Positions 1 through 7,841 of a stretch of DNA of 61,029 bases are shown here, piece after piece (position 1 is the stretch's first letter; the number at the start of each line of letters is the position of its first letter). The stretch is from CADEFX01 sp050260355 (lineage in GTDB: Bacteria > Pseudomonadota > Alphaproteobacteria > Rhizobiales > Hyphomicrobiaceae): positions 1 through 61,029 of the forward strand of contig JBLNBZ010000014.1 in the NCBI GenBank assembly GCA_050260355.1, given 5' to 3'. Position numbers and translations under genes: made by a program. The notes beneath the pieces were generated by a model. It made no database searches and was not told the DNA's origin. It saw only the letters and a list, made by a program, of their open reading frames with translations.

Positions 1-3
1 GCA

Positions 4-60
4 TCTGGGTTCCGGCCCGTTTCCGCATGCGCTGATTGCGCATGCGGGGCCGGGATGACG
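4..60. repeat. dispersed palindromic repeat unit
   Basis: This unit contains the arms GCATGCGC and GCGCATGC around a short loop and ends in GGGATGACG. Its reverse complement closely matches 37692-37745, including the arms and the CCCAGA end, and a partial copy lies at 37963-37993. It belongs to the GC-rich repeat families that fill gene-free stretches of this window. No coding function is seen. Confidence 0.6.
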
Positions 61-456
61 CCAGAGGAGGGGGAGAGCAGGGCCGGCGACGCACGAAAGT
101 TATCCCCGCATCGACGCGCGCACATATGCTTGAGCCATCCCGCCCCGATCACGCGTGGGCTGCGGGTGCGAGCTGGGCACTTGCGGAGGAGCGGGAGCGA
201 CGAACGGGCACGAGACATCAGCGAATCCGTGCCGTGTCTGCTGCCAGCGATCAGCGTACGCTGGCTCTCCCCCGGTAAGGATGGTCGGGGACTGGCGGCC
301 GGCAGTCCGTTCGTAGAGTGTGGGGCGGCAGGCGCCGCATCCCCGTTGTTTTTGGTAACGGCCCCTGCCGCTCCGCCCCACGTGGGTGGGGAACACGAAA
401 GACGACGCAAAACCTCGGGTCCAACGGACCGCGAGGATCGGTGCGCTGAGTGAGCT
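61..456. other. gene-free stretch with possible structured RNA
   Basis: No convincing gene is seen here. Open frames on both strands are short and rich in Arg and Pro. The part from about 318 to 398 can fold into a long imperfect hairpin: GTGGGGCGG pairs with the distal CCGCCCCAC, and an inner CCGTT/AACGG hairpin closes a T-rich loop. This could be a small structured RNA on either strand, but no family could be assigned by eye. The terminator of the minus-strand hydrolase lies at 409-436. Confidence 0.25.
409..436 (-). terminator. intrinsic terminator of the alpha/beta hydrolase gene
   Basis: Read on the minus strand, CCTCG(C)GGTCC and GGACCCGAGG form a stem of about 10 bp with one bulge and a 3-nt loop, followed directly by TTTT. 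It lies about 20 bases past the stop codon of the minus-strand hydrolase. Confidence 0.6.
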
Positions 457-1428
457 TCAGCGGGGGGCCGTGCCGTCCGCAGCCGGCAGCGTGGCGCAGG
501 GTGCGGCAGCAGGGTCGGCCGAAGCGAGAAAGCCGGCGATCGCCGCCTGAATTTGTTCTTCGCTCAGAAACGGAGCATGCCCCTGCCTGTGCACTGTCAA
601 TGTTTCCAGACGAGGGTGGCGCAGCCGCATGGAGGCGAGCGTCGTATCCGTGAGGATATCAGAGAGCTCACCGCGGATGGCGAGGGTCGGCAGACGGGAG
701 AGGGCCTCGAATTGCGGCCACAGCTCGGGAACGGGACCGTTGAGGAGGTTGATGGCCTTGCCGAGGTTCTGGTCGTAGCCATAGGCGGGCTTGCCGTTGA
801 CATCGTCGAACCACTGCCGGGCGATCTCGAGCCACTGCTCGTCGGTCACGTCGGGAAAATGCGCCCGATTCATATCCTGCACGAGCCGGGCGGCCTCGCT
901 CCAGGAGGAGGGCAGCGGCACACGCCCGACATAAGCGACGATGCGGGCGAGGCCCTCGCGCTCGAGCACGGGGCCGATATCGTTGAGGACGACCGCGCCG
1001 AGGCTGCCGGGTCGCATCGTGGCCATGATCATCGCGATCAGGCCGCCGCGCGAGGTGCCGATCACGGCTGCCTCGTTCAGCCCCGCAAGCGTCATGAAAT
1101 CGAGTACGTCGAGAACCTCCACCTGCAAAGAGTAATTGCGCCAGTCGGGATCGTGTGCGGAGCGCCCCCGGCCGCGATAGTCGATGGCATAGACGTCGCG
1201 GGCCGTGGCGTGCGCGGCGGCGCTCAGATACATCGCGAGGCTGTGGAAGTCGCGCGCATTGCGCGTCAGGCCCGGCAGGCACAGGACCGGTCGCCGCGGC
1301 GAGTCGGGGGCTGGGTAGTGGCGCGCATAAAGACGCAGTCCGTCGCGCGACGTGTAGAAGATGTCCCGCCACTTTCGCCCGGCGCACGTCGACGTTGGGC
1401 GAATCGAGGCACGCGCATCGAGCTTCAT
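457..1428 (-). CDS. alpha/beta hydrolase
   Basis: This is a 323-residue alpha/beta-hydrolase-fold protein, probably a cytoplasmic esterase or C-C-bond hydrolase; its substrate cannot be read from the sequence. The nucleophile elbow is GTSRGG with Ser at about residue 126. An oxyanion-hole segment (LPGLTRNARDF) lies near residue 51, the acid is expected in the RGELSDILTD region, and the catalytic His is in QGHAPFL near the C terminus. An upstream ATG would add 32 low-complexity residues. The internal ATG of MKLDARAS was chosen although no clear ribosome-binding site precedes it. It appears to be a single-gene unit with its own terminator. Confidence 0.85.
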   Translation of the reverse strand: MKLDARASIRPTSTCAGRKWRDIFYTSRDGLRLYARHYPAPDSPRRPVLCLPGLTRNARDFHSLAMYLSAAAHATARDVYAIDYRGRGRSAHDPDWRNYSLQVEVLDVLDFMTLAGLNEAAVIGTSRGGLIAMIMATMRPGSLGAVVLNDIGPVLEREGLARIVAYVGRVPLPSSWSEAARLVQDMNRAHFPDVTDEQWLEIARQWFDDVNGKPAYGYDQNLGKAINLLNGPVPELWPQFEALSRLPTLAIRGELSDILTDTTLASMRLRHPRLETLTVHRQGHAPFLSEEQIQAAIAGFLASADPAAAPCATLPAADGTAPR

Positions 1429-1493
1429 GCGCGCAAGCTGGCACGCGACTCGAGCAGGCGCAAGGACCGGGCCCCGAGCGTGGGGAAAAAAGA

Positions 1494-1526
1494 ACGTGCC
1501 CGGCCAAGGTCTTCGGCCGGGCACGT
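1494..1526 (-). terminator. strong intrinsic terminator after repeat-protein gene A
   Basis: A perfect 12-bp stem (ACGTGCCCGGCC / GGCCGGGCACGT) closes a 9-nt loop. On the minus strand it is followed by TCTTTTTTCCCC, so it terminates the exported repeat-protein gene whose stop is at 1559. The plus-strand side has only a short CTTT tail. Confidence 0.85.
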
Positions 1527-1558
1527 CTTTACTCGGAAAACTCTAGAGATCAGCGCGT

Positions 1559-1831
1559 TCAGGGTGCCGATGTCTCGAGGCCGCCGTAGACGCCGTCCGA
1601 GCGGGGCGCCGTCTCGCTGATGCCGCCGAAGACATCGGAACGGGGGGCGGTCGCCTGGATATCGGCGAAGGTGCCCGCGCGCGGCGCGGTCGCGTTCAGG
1701 TCGCCGAACACGCCGGACCTGGGCGCGGTGGCGTTCACGTCAGCGAAGAACTGCTGCGACGGGCTTGCGGCCTGTGCGCTGCCGGCAAACAAGCTGACGG
1801 CAAGGATCGAAGCTGAGATCAGGCTCTTCAT
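1559..1831 (-). CDS. small exported protein with five NATAPRS-type repeats (paralogue A)
   Basis: This 90-residue protein has a Sec-type signal peptide, with a Lys near the N terminus, a hydrophobic core and a SAQA cleavage site near residue 21. The rest is five tandem units of about 13 residues with consensus VFGDLNATAPRSG; the last stops at TSAP. The ATG was chosen because GGAGG lies 6 nt upstream; an ATG two codons earlier would touch that site. No known family was recognised. A paralogue with the same length, repeat number and Shine-Dalgarno context lies at 58500-58766, and both share the upstream element at 1903-1969. It may be a periplasmic or secreted disordered protein or a multi-unit peptide precursor; this is inference. 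Confidence 0.8.
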   Translation of the reverse strand: MKSLISASILAVSLFAGSAQAASPSQQFFADVNATAPRSGVFGDLNATAPRAGTFADIQATAPRSDVFGGISETAPRSDGVYGGLETSAP

Positions 1832-1902
1832 GGTCATCCTCCAATTGTGCGGGAAAAGGCGTCTAGCCTTTGTGATCGTGCGAGCGTCGTTGCTCACGCG
1901 GC

Positions 1903-1969
1903 CTCATATGGGCCGTGCTGAGAGCGCGAAAAGACCGCCTCACGAGGGCGTGATGAACGTTGATCAGAA
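1903..1969 (-). promoter_or_regulatory. 67-bp conserved upstream element of repeat-protein gene A
   Basis: This block aligns without gaps to 58850-58916, which lies at the matching place upstream of the paralogue. About 51 of 67 positions are identical. The conserved parts are CTCATATGGGCC, then a 17-nt variable spacer, then AGACC, then a TCACG-N4-CGTGA dyad and GATGAACGTTGATCAGAA (plus-strand reading). It ends 71 nt before the start codon. It is probably a promoter with an operator, or part of a leader RNA. Confidence 0.65.
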
Positions 1970-2063
1970 TTGGATGCGCCGTGATCGGATCGTGAGCCGA
2001 AGCGCGCGGACATGGGCCGTCCGCGGGTATCGCCTCGCGCGGACCGCCCGCAGCCCCAGGTCG

Positions 2064-2792
2064 TCAGTGGTGATTGGTGCGCGGGGCGCGCAGCAGGGTG
2101 ATCATCATGTGCGAGGACCGCGCCAGGTGATCGTGATGCAGAGAGTAGGCGGCCTCGGCGTCGCCGCGCCGGACGGCATCTACAACCGCGGCGTGGTCCC
2201 GGTTGGAGTCGACCGGGAGGGGCCGCGCGCCGAGCGTCTGCATGCGGGCGCGGTGACGATGGTCGTGGCACTTGGCAAGGACCGCCGCAATCCGCCTGTT
2301 GCTGCAAAGGTCGATCAGCCGGGTGTGGAACAGCTCATCGGCCTTGGCCCAGGCCAGCAGATCGTTCCTGAGCAGGGCCGCATCCATCTGCTGGATCGTT
2401 GCCGCGAGCCGCTCGAGATCGGATTTGCTCGGATCTCGCCGCGCTGCGTCGCGGGCTGCGATGGGCTCCAGCGCGACCATGATGTCGAAGATATCGCGCA
2501 TGTCGTCGACCGAGATCGGCAGGATGCGAACCGCGGTGCGGGAGCTTGCGTCAACGAGCCCTTCCTCTGCCAACCGCGAGAGCGCCTTGCGCGTGGAGGC
2601 GACATCGGAGCGGACCATGGCGGCAAGCTGCTGCTCGGAATGCCGGGACCCGCCCGGCAGGTCGTTGTCGAGGATGCGCCGGCGCAACTCGCGATAGGCA
2701 CGCTCGGCCTTGGTCGGCTGGCGGCCATGGGCACCTCCCGCCGTGCGCCTCGCCTTCTGCGGGCCGGTCGTCCGGGCCTTGATCGCGGGCAT
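2064..2792 (-). CDS. GntR-family transcriptional regulator, FCD subfamily
   Basis: This 242-residue DNA-binding regulator has an N-terminal winged helix at about residues 28-95 and an all-helical FCD ligand-binding domain at about 100-225. Typical FCD metal/ligand residues are present: the ELFH segment, a DHAAVVDAVRRGD segment, and a final HHDH motif. GAAGGA lies 6 nt upstream of the ATG. No transport or catabolic operon adjoins it, so the regulon cannot be inferred; FCD regulators usually bind carboxylic acids or sugar acids. Confidence 0.88.
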   Translation of the reverse strand: MPAIKARTTGPQKARRTAGGAHGRQPTKAERAYRELRRRILDNDLPGGSRHSEQQLAAMVRSDVASTRKALSRLAEEGLVDASSRTAVRILPISVDDMRDIFDIMVALEPIAARDAARRDPSKSDLERLAATIQQMDAALLRNDLLAWAKADELFHTRLIDLCSNRRIAAVLAKCHDHRHRARMQTLGARPLPVDSNRDHAAVVDAVRRGDAEAAYSLHHDHLARSSHMMITLLRAPRTNHH

Positions 2793-3124
2793 GGGTTCCT
2801 TCAGAGCATCGTCAGCTCACTGATGGCAGTCGGGACTATATCCCACCCTATCCTGCCGCAAGAAATCGGGTTCTTGTTTCAAAGTTTATGGGACAGCGGA
2901 AGGGTCATGCGCCGGGCGCATGCGGTAACCATCTCCGGCAAGCGTGCAGCAGGTTTCCCGTTCCGTTCCGGCCGGCACAGCTTCGCGGCAGCAACGGATG
3001 CGCGACGAGGTCGAGCCTGAGGTCTATGCCCCCGGATTCCGGCCGTGACTGCTTGCGCTATTGCCGACCGGCCCGGCGCACCCGATATGTCGACGAGGTT
3101 AACTCCGATCTGGGAGGGTGTTGC
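2793..3124. promoter_or_regulatory. divergent intergenic region, GntR / DUF2076
   Basis: This 332-bp region separates two divergent genes and must hold both promoters. A locally AT-rich patch lies around 2865-2890. No clear operator palindrome was found, and the rest looks non-coding. Confidence 0.4.
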
Positions 3125-3880
3125 ATGACGCCTGAGGAACGCGAACTCATCGCCGGCTTGTTCGAGCGGATGCGGTCGGTAGGGACCATCGACAAGGACC
3201 GGGAGGCGGAGAGCTATATCAACCAGTCCGTGCGCCAGTTCCCCGAAGCACCTTACCTGCTGGTGCAGTCGGTGCTGGTGCAGGAGCACGCATTGCAGGA
3301 CGCCCAGGCCCGCGTCCAGGAGCTGGAGGATCGCGTGCGTGATCTCGAGCGAGACCGCCCGCGTTCATCGGGCTCCAGCAGCTTTCTCGGCAGCATCTTC
3401 GGCGGCGGTCGCGCGGCTGAGCGCGCACCCGAGCCGCGCGGCTCGGGCAGTGTGCCGCCGGTCGGCTCGCGCAGCGCGCCATCGGCCTATGATGCTCCGC
3501 AGGGCGCTTCGCCCTGGGGAGGCCAGCCCGGTCCAGGCGGCTTCGGCCAGCCGGCCGCCCCGCAAGGAGGCGGTGGCGGGGGCGGGTTCATGCGCAGTGC
3601 CATGTCGACCGCGGCCGGTGTTGCCGGCGGCGTGCTGGCCGCCGAGGCGATCCGCAACATGATGGGCGGCGGTGCCGGCCACGCGCATGCGGCGACCACG
3701 ACCGCCGACCCGGCGAAGCCGGCGGCGACCGAGTCCTCGCCCTACGAGGTCAATCAGAACGAGGACAAGCCGGAAGAGACGCATCATCAGGAGGCGCACT
3801 ACCAGGACGCCGACGACAACGATCCGGGCAACTACGATGCTGATGACAGCTCGTGGGGCAGCGACGATATCGACATCTGA
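3125..3880 (+). CDS. DUF2076 family protein
   Basis: This 251-residue protein matches the DUF2076 architecture: a conserved helical N terminus (residues 1-80, starting MTPEERELIAGLFERM and rich in Gln/Glu), a Pro/Gly-rich linker, a glycine-rich hydrophobic segment near residues 155-180 (FMRSAMSTAAGVAGGVLAAEAI), and an acidic Asp/His-rich tail. GGGAGGG lies just upstream of the ATG. The family is found in proteobacteria and has no firmly known function; an association with the cell envelope is possible. A terminator follows at 3910. Confidence 0.8.
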   Translation: MTPEERELIAGLFERMRSVGTIDKDREAESYINQSVRQFPEAPYLLVQSVLVQEHALQDAQARVQELEDRVRDLERDRPRSSGSSSFLGSIFGGGRAAERAPEPRGSGSVPPVGSRSAPSAYDAPQGASPWGGQPGPGGFGQPAAPQGGGGGGGFMRSAMSTAAGVAGGVLAAEAIRNMMGGGAGHAHAATTTADPAKPAATESSPYEVNQNEDKPEETHHQEAHYQDADDNDPGNYDADDSSWGSDDIDI

Positions 3881-3909
3881 TCTGATAGCGCGTCGGATGC
3901 GAAACGCAA

Positions 3910-3935
3910 AAGGGCGCGTCCGTTGACGCGCCCTT
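3910..3935. terminator. bidirectional terminator between convergent genes
   Basis: A perfect 11-bp stem (AAGGGCGCGTC / GACGCGCCCTT) has a 4-nt loop, a T-containing tail (GGCATTTTA) on the plus side and CAAAA on the other. It lies between the DUF2076 gene (plus) and the cupin-like gene (minus) and can serve both. Confidence 0.75.
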
Positions 3936-3950
3936 GGCATTTTACCCGCC

Positions 3951-4499
3951 TCAGCGGCCGATGCCTGCGCTCTCGATCGCAATGGCGCGCTTGGCGTCGA
4001 GATCGTACTTGAGCCGCGGAACCACCTCCAGATCCTCGCCGGTGACCCGCACGTAGCAGCAATCGCCAGGCGAGCGCTCGACGCCGTGAATGACACCGAC
4101 GTCGAAAATGCCGGCTTGCCCCGGATTGAGCTTGAACGCGCCCGTCTTTTCCAGCTCAGCCGGCCCCTCGGCGGTGCCGCCGTCCTTGCGCTTCCAGATG
4201 CTCATGGCCGACCAGCCGATGGCCTGCCCGTAGACCGCCCACGAGCGGCCGTGATCATGCGGCGCGGAGGAGCGGCCGTCCCGGTCGACATGGGCCAGGA
4301 CGCAGAACTTGAGCTCGGGGTCCTCATACAGGGTGTGGCGCCCTGGCTTCACGTGGGGTCCGAGCTTCTCGGCGATGAACTCCTTGTTGGTCAGGAGCTT
4401 CTCGATGAGGCCCCGAACCTTCTCGCGTCCCCCGGGGCCGCTGTCCTTGGTGAGCTCCGCGCGGCAATCCTTGCAGAATGCCTCGAGCGTGTAGGTCAT
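3951..4499 (-). CDS. cupin-fold putative metal-dependent protein
   Basis: This 182-residue protein resembles predicted metal-dependent double-stranded beta-helix (cupin/cysteine-dioxygenase-like) enzymes. Likely metal ligands are in PHDHGRSW near the middle and in VIHGVE further on. The strand-rich sequence around them fits a single cupin barrel. The start follows a strong GAGGAGGAAA site; the upstream extension of the open frame was rejected. It lies 70 nt downstream of the oligopeptidase B gene on the same strand and may be co-transcribed. The reaction is unknown. Confidence 0.7.
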   Translation of the reverse strand: MTYTLEAFCKDCRAELTKDSGPGGREKVRGLIEKLLTNKEFIAEKLGPHVKPGRHTLYEDPELKFCVLAHVDRDGRSSAPHDHGRSWAVYGQAIGWSAMSIWKRKDGGTAEGPAELEKTGAFKLNPGQAGIFDVGVIHGVERSPGDCCYVRVTGEDLEVVPRLKYDLDAKRAIAIESAGIGR

Positions 4500-4569
4500 T
4501 GCGTTTCCTCCTCGGCACGGCATTGCCGCCGAATTTGCGCTGTCTGGCGGCTCACCGCAACTGCGTCCT

Positions 4570-6678
4570 TCATGCGCCGGCAAGTCCGGCAATGCGCAGG
4601 GCGAAGGCGTAGTCGACGGCGATCTCCTTGAGCTGCTCGAAGCGGCCCGAGGCGCCGCCGTGGCCTGCCTCCATGTTCGTCTTGAGCAGGATCAGGTTGG
4701 AGCTGGTGCTCCTCTCCCGCAGGCGGGCGATCCACTTTGCCGGCTCCCAGTAGGTGACGCGCGGATCGGTCAGGCCGCCGTAGGCGAAGATGTGCGGATA
4801 GGCTTTGCGCTCCACGTTCTCGTAGGGCGAGTAGGAGAGAATGGTCTCGAACTCTTGCTTGGACGCGATCGGGTTGCCCCACTCGGGCCACTCTGGCGGC
4901 GTCAGCGGCAGTGTCTCGTCGAGCATGGTGTTCAACACGTCGACGAACGGCACGTCGGCGATGATGCCGAGGAAGAGCTCGGGCGCCATGTTGGCCACCA
5001 CGCCCATCAGCATGCCGCCGGCCGAGCCGCCGTTGGCCACGATGCGGCCGCGGCTCGTGAAGCCGAGCTTGGCCAGGTGCTCGCCCGCGGCAATGAAGTC
5101 TGTGAACGTGTTGCGCTTGTGCTCGAGCTTGCCCTGGCTGTACCAGCGATAGCCCTTGTCCTTGCCGCCCCTGATGTGAGCGATGGCGTAGACGAAGCCG
5201 CGGTCGACCAGCGACAGCCTGGTGGTCGAGAAGCTCGCCGGGATCGGGATGCCGTAGGCGCCGTAGCCGTAGAGGAACAGCGGGGCCGATCCATCGAGCG
5301 GCGTGCCCTTGCGGTACAGGATCGACACCGGCACCAGCTCGCCGTCCGGCGCAGGCGCCTGGATGCGCCGCGTGACGTAGTCGGCCGGGTCATGGCCGCT
5401 CGGCACCTCCTGCGTCTTGCGCAGGGTGCGCTCGCGCGTCTCCATGTCGTAGTCGTAGACCTGCGCCGGCGTGGTCATCGAGGAATAGACGAAGCGCAGC
5501 ATGGTCGTGTCGAACTCGTAGCCAGCCGACATGCTGAGCGAATAGGCCTCCTCGTCGAAGGCGATCGCGTGCTCCGCGCCGTCGGCAAAGCGGCGGATGA
5601 CAATGCGCGGAAGGCTGTCCTCGCGCTCCAGCCGAACGAGATGGTCGCGCAGGGCGACCGTCTCGATGATCAGGCGGCCGGGCTTGTGCGGCAGGATCTC
5701 GCGCCAGTTCGCCTCCTCGGGCGCAGAGACGGGGGCCTCGCAGATGCGGAAGTCCTCCGCCCCGCCGGAGTTGGTGGTGATGATGAGCCGGTCGCCGTGG
5801 TGCTCGACCTGGTATTCGTGACCGTGCCGGCGCGGTGCCACCAGACGCATCGGCGCATGCGGATCGAAGGCGTCGATCAGGTAGATCTCGCTCGTCTGGT
5901 GATCGTGCGCGTCGACCAGGATGAAACGGCCCGACTGGGTCTCGCCTACGCCGACGTAGAAGCCGCTGTCCTTCTCCTCGTAGACGAGCACATCGTCCTC
6001 TGGCGACGTGCCGACCGTGTGCCGGTAGACGTAGAGCGGGCGGTGGTTGGCATCGAGCCGGGTGTAGAACAGCGTGCGATTGTCGCGCGCCCACACGATG
6101 GAGCCGCGCGTGTCGAGGATCGCGTCGGGAAGGTCGCGGCCGGTCTTCAGATCGCGGAAGCGAATGGTGAACAGCTCGCTGCCCTTCTCGTCGACCGCGT
6201 AGGCCAGCAGGCGATGGTCGTGCGAGTGGGCGGCAGCGCCGATCTGCCAGTAGGGCTTGCCGTGGGCTTCGAGGTTGCCGTCGAGCAGGATCGTCTCGGC
6301 TGTGCCGCCGCGCGGACGGCGCGCCATGCGCGGATACTGACCGCCGGCCACGAAGCTCGTGTAGTACTCGTAGGCTCCGTCAGGCGACGGCACGGAGCTG
6401 TCGTCCTCCTTGATGCGGCCCTTCATCTCCGCAAACAGGACCTCCTGCAGGCCGCGCGTGCCGGCAAGCTGGGCCTCGGTGTAGGCGTTCTCCGCTTCCA
6501 GATAGGCCCGGATCTCCGCATCGAGGACGGATGGATCGCGCATCACGTCCTGCCAGTTGGCCGCGCGCAGCCAGGCGTAGTCGTCCGTCAGCTCGACGCC
6601 ATGATGAATCGTCGTGACAGGGCGCCGCTTGGCCTGCGGCGCGGCAATTGCATTTGGGGACTTAACAAAACCGTGCAT
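4570..6678 (-). CDS. ptrB: oligopeptidase B (prolyl oligopeptidase family S9A)
   Basis: This 702-residue serine peptidase cleaves short peptides, in this family after Arg or Lys. The N-terminal half is the beta-propeller gate and the C-terminal part (about residues 430-700) the alpha/beta-hydrolase domain. The nucleophile is in GGSAGG, the acid is probably the Asp of GGLTDPRV, and the base is in EAGHGGASGR. GGAGG lies 6 nt before the chosen ATG (MHGFVKSPNA); an ATG 15 codons upstream lacks this. Length fits the family. No signal peptide is seen, so it is probably cytoplasmic. It could also be annotated generically as S9 family peptidase. Confidence 0.9.
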   Translation of the reverse strand: MHGFVKSPNAIAAPQAKRRPVTTIHHGVELTDDYAWLRAANWQDVMRDPSVLDAEIRAYLEAENAYTEAQLAGTRGLQEVLFAEMKGRIKEDDSSVPSPDGAYEYYTSFVAGGQYPRMARRPRGGTAETILLDGNLEAHGKPYWQIGAAAHSHDHRLLAYAVDEKGSELFTIRFRDLKTGRDLPDAILDTRGSIVWARDNRTLFYTRLDANHRPLYVYRHTVGTSPEDDVLVYEEKDSGFYVGVGETQSGRFILVDAHDHQTSEIYLIDAFDPHAPMRLVAPRRHGHEYQVEHHGDRLIITTNSGGAEDFRICEAPVSAPEEANWREILPHKPGRLIIETVALRDHLVRLEREDSLPRIVIRRFADGAEHAIAFDEEAYSLSMSAGYEFDTTMLRFVYSSMTTPAQVYDYDMETRERTLRKTQEVPSGHDPADYVTRRIQAPAPDGELVPVSILYRKGTPLDGSAPLFLYGYGAYGIPIPASFSTTRLSLVDRGFVYAIAHIRGGKDKGYRWYSQGKLEHKRNTFTDFIAAGEHLAKLGFTSRGRIVANGGSAGGMLMGVVANMAPELFLGIIADVPFVDVLNTMLDETLPLTPPEWPEWGNPIASKQEFETILSYSPYENVERKAYPHIFAYGGLTDPRVTYWEPAKWIARLRERSTSSNLILLKTNMEAGHGGASGRFEQLKEIAVDYAFALRIAGLAGA

Positions 6679-6767
6679 GGGGGACCTCCACGCGCAAGAC
6701 ACAACCTCCGGATTCGGGCGCACCAGAGGCCCAATTCCGGTGTTTCCCCGTCGCCCGAAGGGCGGGT

Positions 6768-7190
6768 TCAGGGCTTTTTCGGCTCGAATTTGAGAGCGGC
6801 GCCGTTGATGCAGTAGCGAAGTCCGGTCGGCTGCGGGCCATCCGGAAAAACGTGCCCGAGATGGGCGTCACACCGCGCGCAGAGCACCTCGGTGCGTTGC
6901 ATGAACAGTGACCGGTCTTCCTTCTCGGCCACCACATCCTCGGCGGCCGGTTGGTAAAAGCTCGGCCAGCCGGAGCCCGAGTCATACTTGGTGTCGGAGG
7001 TGAACAGCGGCTCGCCGCAGCAGACGCAGGCGAACACGCCTTGTCGCTTCTCGTTGTTGTAGGCGTGCGTGAAGGCACGTTCGGTCCCGTGCTGCCGCGT
7101 GATGCGGTACTGCTCCGGCGTCAGCTCCTGCCGCCACTCGTCGTCGCTCTTTTCAATCTTCTTGGTAGTACCCGGCTTCACGTCTTCCAT
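6768..7190 (-). CDS. msrB: peptide-methionine (R)-S-oxide reductase
   Basis: This 140-residue single-domain MsrB repairs the R epimer of methionine sulfoxide in proteins. All hallmarks are visible: two zinc CxxC pairs (CVCC and CARC), the SGSGWPSF motif, HLGHVFPDGP, and the catalytic Cys in RYCIN near the C terminus. GGAGA lies 7 nt before the ATG. It lacks a signal peptide and is therefore cytoplasmic. It stands 89 nt upstream of oligopeptidase B on the same strand, so the two may form a protein-maintenance unit; that link is inference. Confidence 0.95.
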   Translation of the reverse strand: MEDVKPGTTKKIEKSDDEWRQELTPEQYRITRQHGTERAFTHAYNNEKRQGVFACVCCGEPLFTSDTKYDSGSGWPSFYQPAAEDVVAEKEDRSLFMQRTEVLCARCDAHLGHVFPDGPQPTGLRYCINGAALKFEPKKP

Positions 7191-7841
7191 GGGAAATCTC
7201 CTAGCGCCAGCATCTGGTCTTCGGCCTCGCAGGACTTGAAATCGCCCCTAGACTGCCCGAACCAGCCGCCGGCGACCAGCCACGCGTATTCACCATATTG
7301 CGACGAGCTCTCTGCGTGTCTCGATCGGCCGGCAGGGCCTGGCATTCTCGAAGTCGTTGCGATGGCTTCGACAGTCGGCGCCCTGATTTTTCATGATGCT
7401 GCACTGCATGTATGTATGTCGACCTAGCCGAGATCGCAATGTAGGCGCGATGGAAACCTTATCCTTTAAAGTGCAATCTTTCGCATCAGAGCATAAGTAA
7501 ATATAGTGATGTATAAACAGGTGTTGGATATGCCTTGGTTGATCGAATATGTTCTTACAAGTCTCTTGCCTGGCCAGACAGGATGGGCGAGCTATTAAAT
7601 TGATGTTCTGCGGCTGGACGTGATTTACTTAAGTGATGCTCGTGCAGTAGCCAATAAATCAGATGGGAAAAAACGAACTCGACGGCTTATAAGGCGTCAA
7701 ATGGAAGTCACCTTTCTGATGCACAGCAGTCACGTGTTCGCGCAACTCCGCGCCGGCTCGGAAGCTTTGGCCTGAGCTGCCGCATAAGTACAGGATTGCT
7801 CGTTGCCGTCGAGCAACCGCCGGGGATAGGGAGAATTACTG
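7191..7841 (+). promoter_or_regulatory. 650-bp intergenic region with AT-rich mucR leader
   Basis: No gene is seen. From about 7430 to 7690 the DNA is strikingly AT-rich for this genome, with many TpA steps (for example GTAAATATAGTGATGTATAA). A perfect dyad TTGCTCG-N7-CGAGCAA lies at 7796-7816, just before the mucR ribosome-binding site. MucR/Ros proteins repress their own genes by binding AT-rich targets, so this is the likely autoregulatory region. Confidence 0.55.

Noticed and set aside
4660..6816. 718-residue open frame on the plus strand opposite oligopeptidase B
   Set aside because: It is the antisense frame of a highly GC-biased gene; it has no family motifs, and oligopeptidase B on the other strand has a full catalytic triad.
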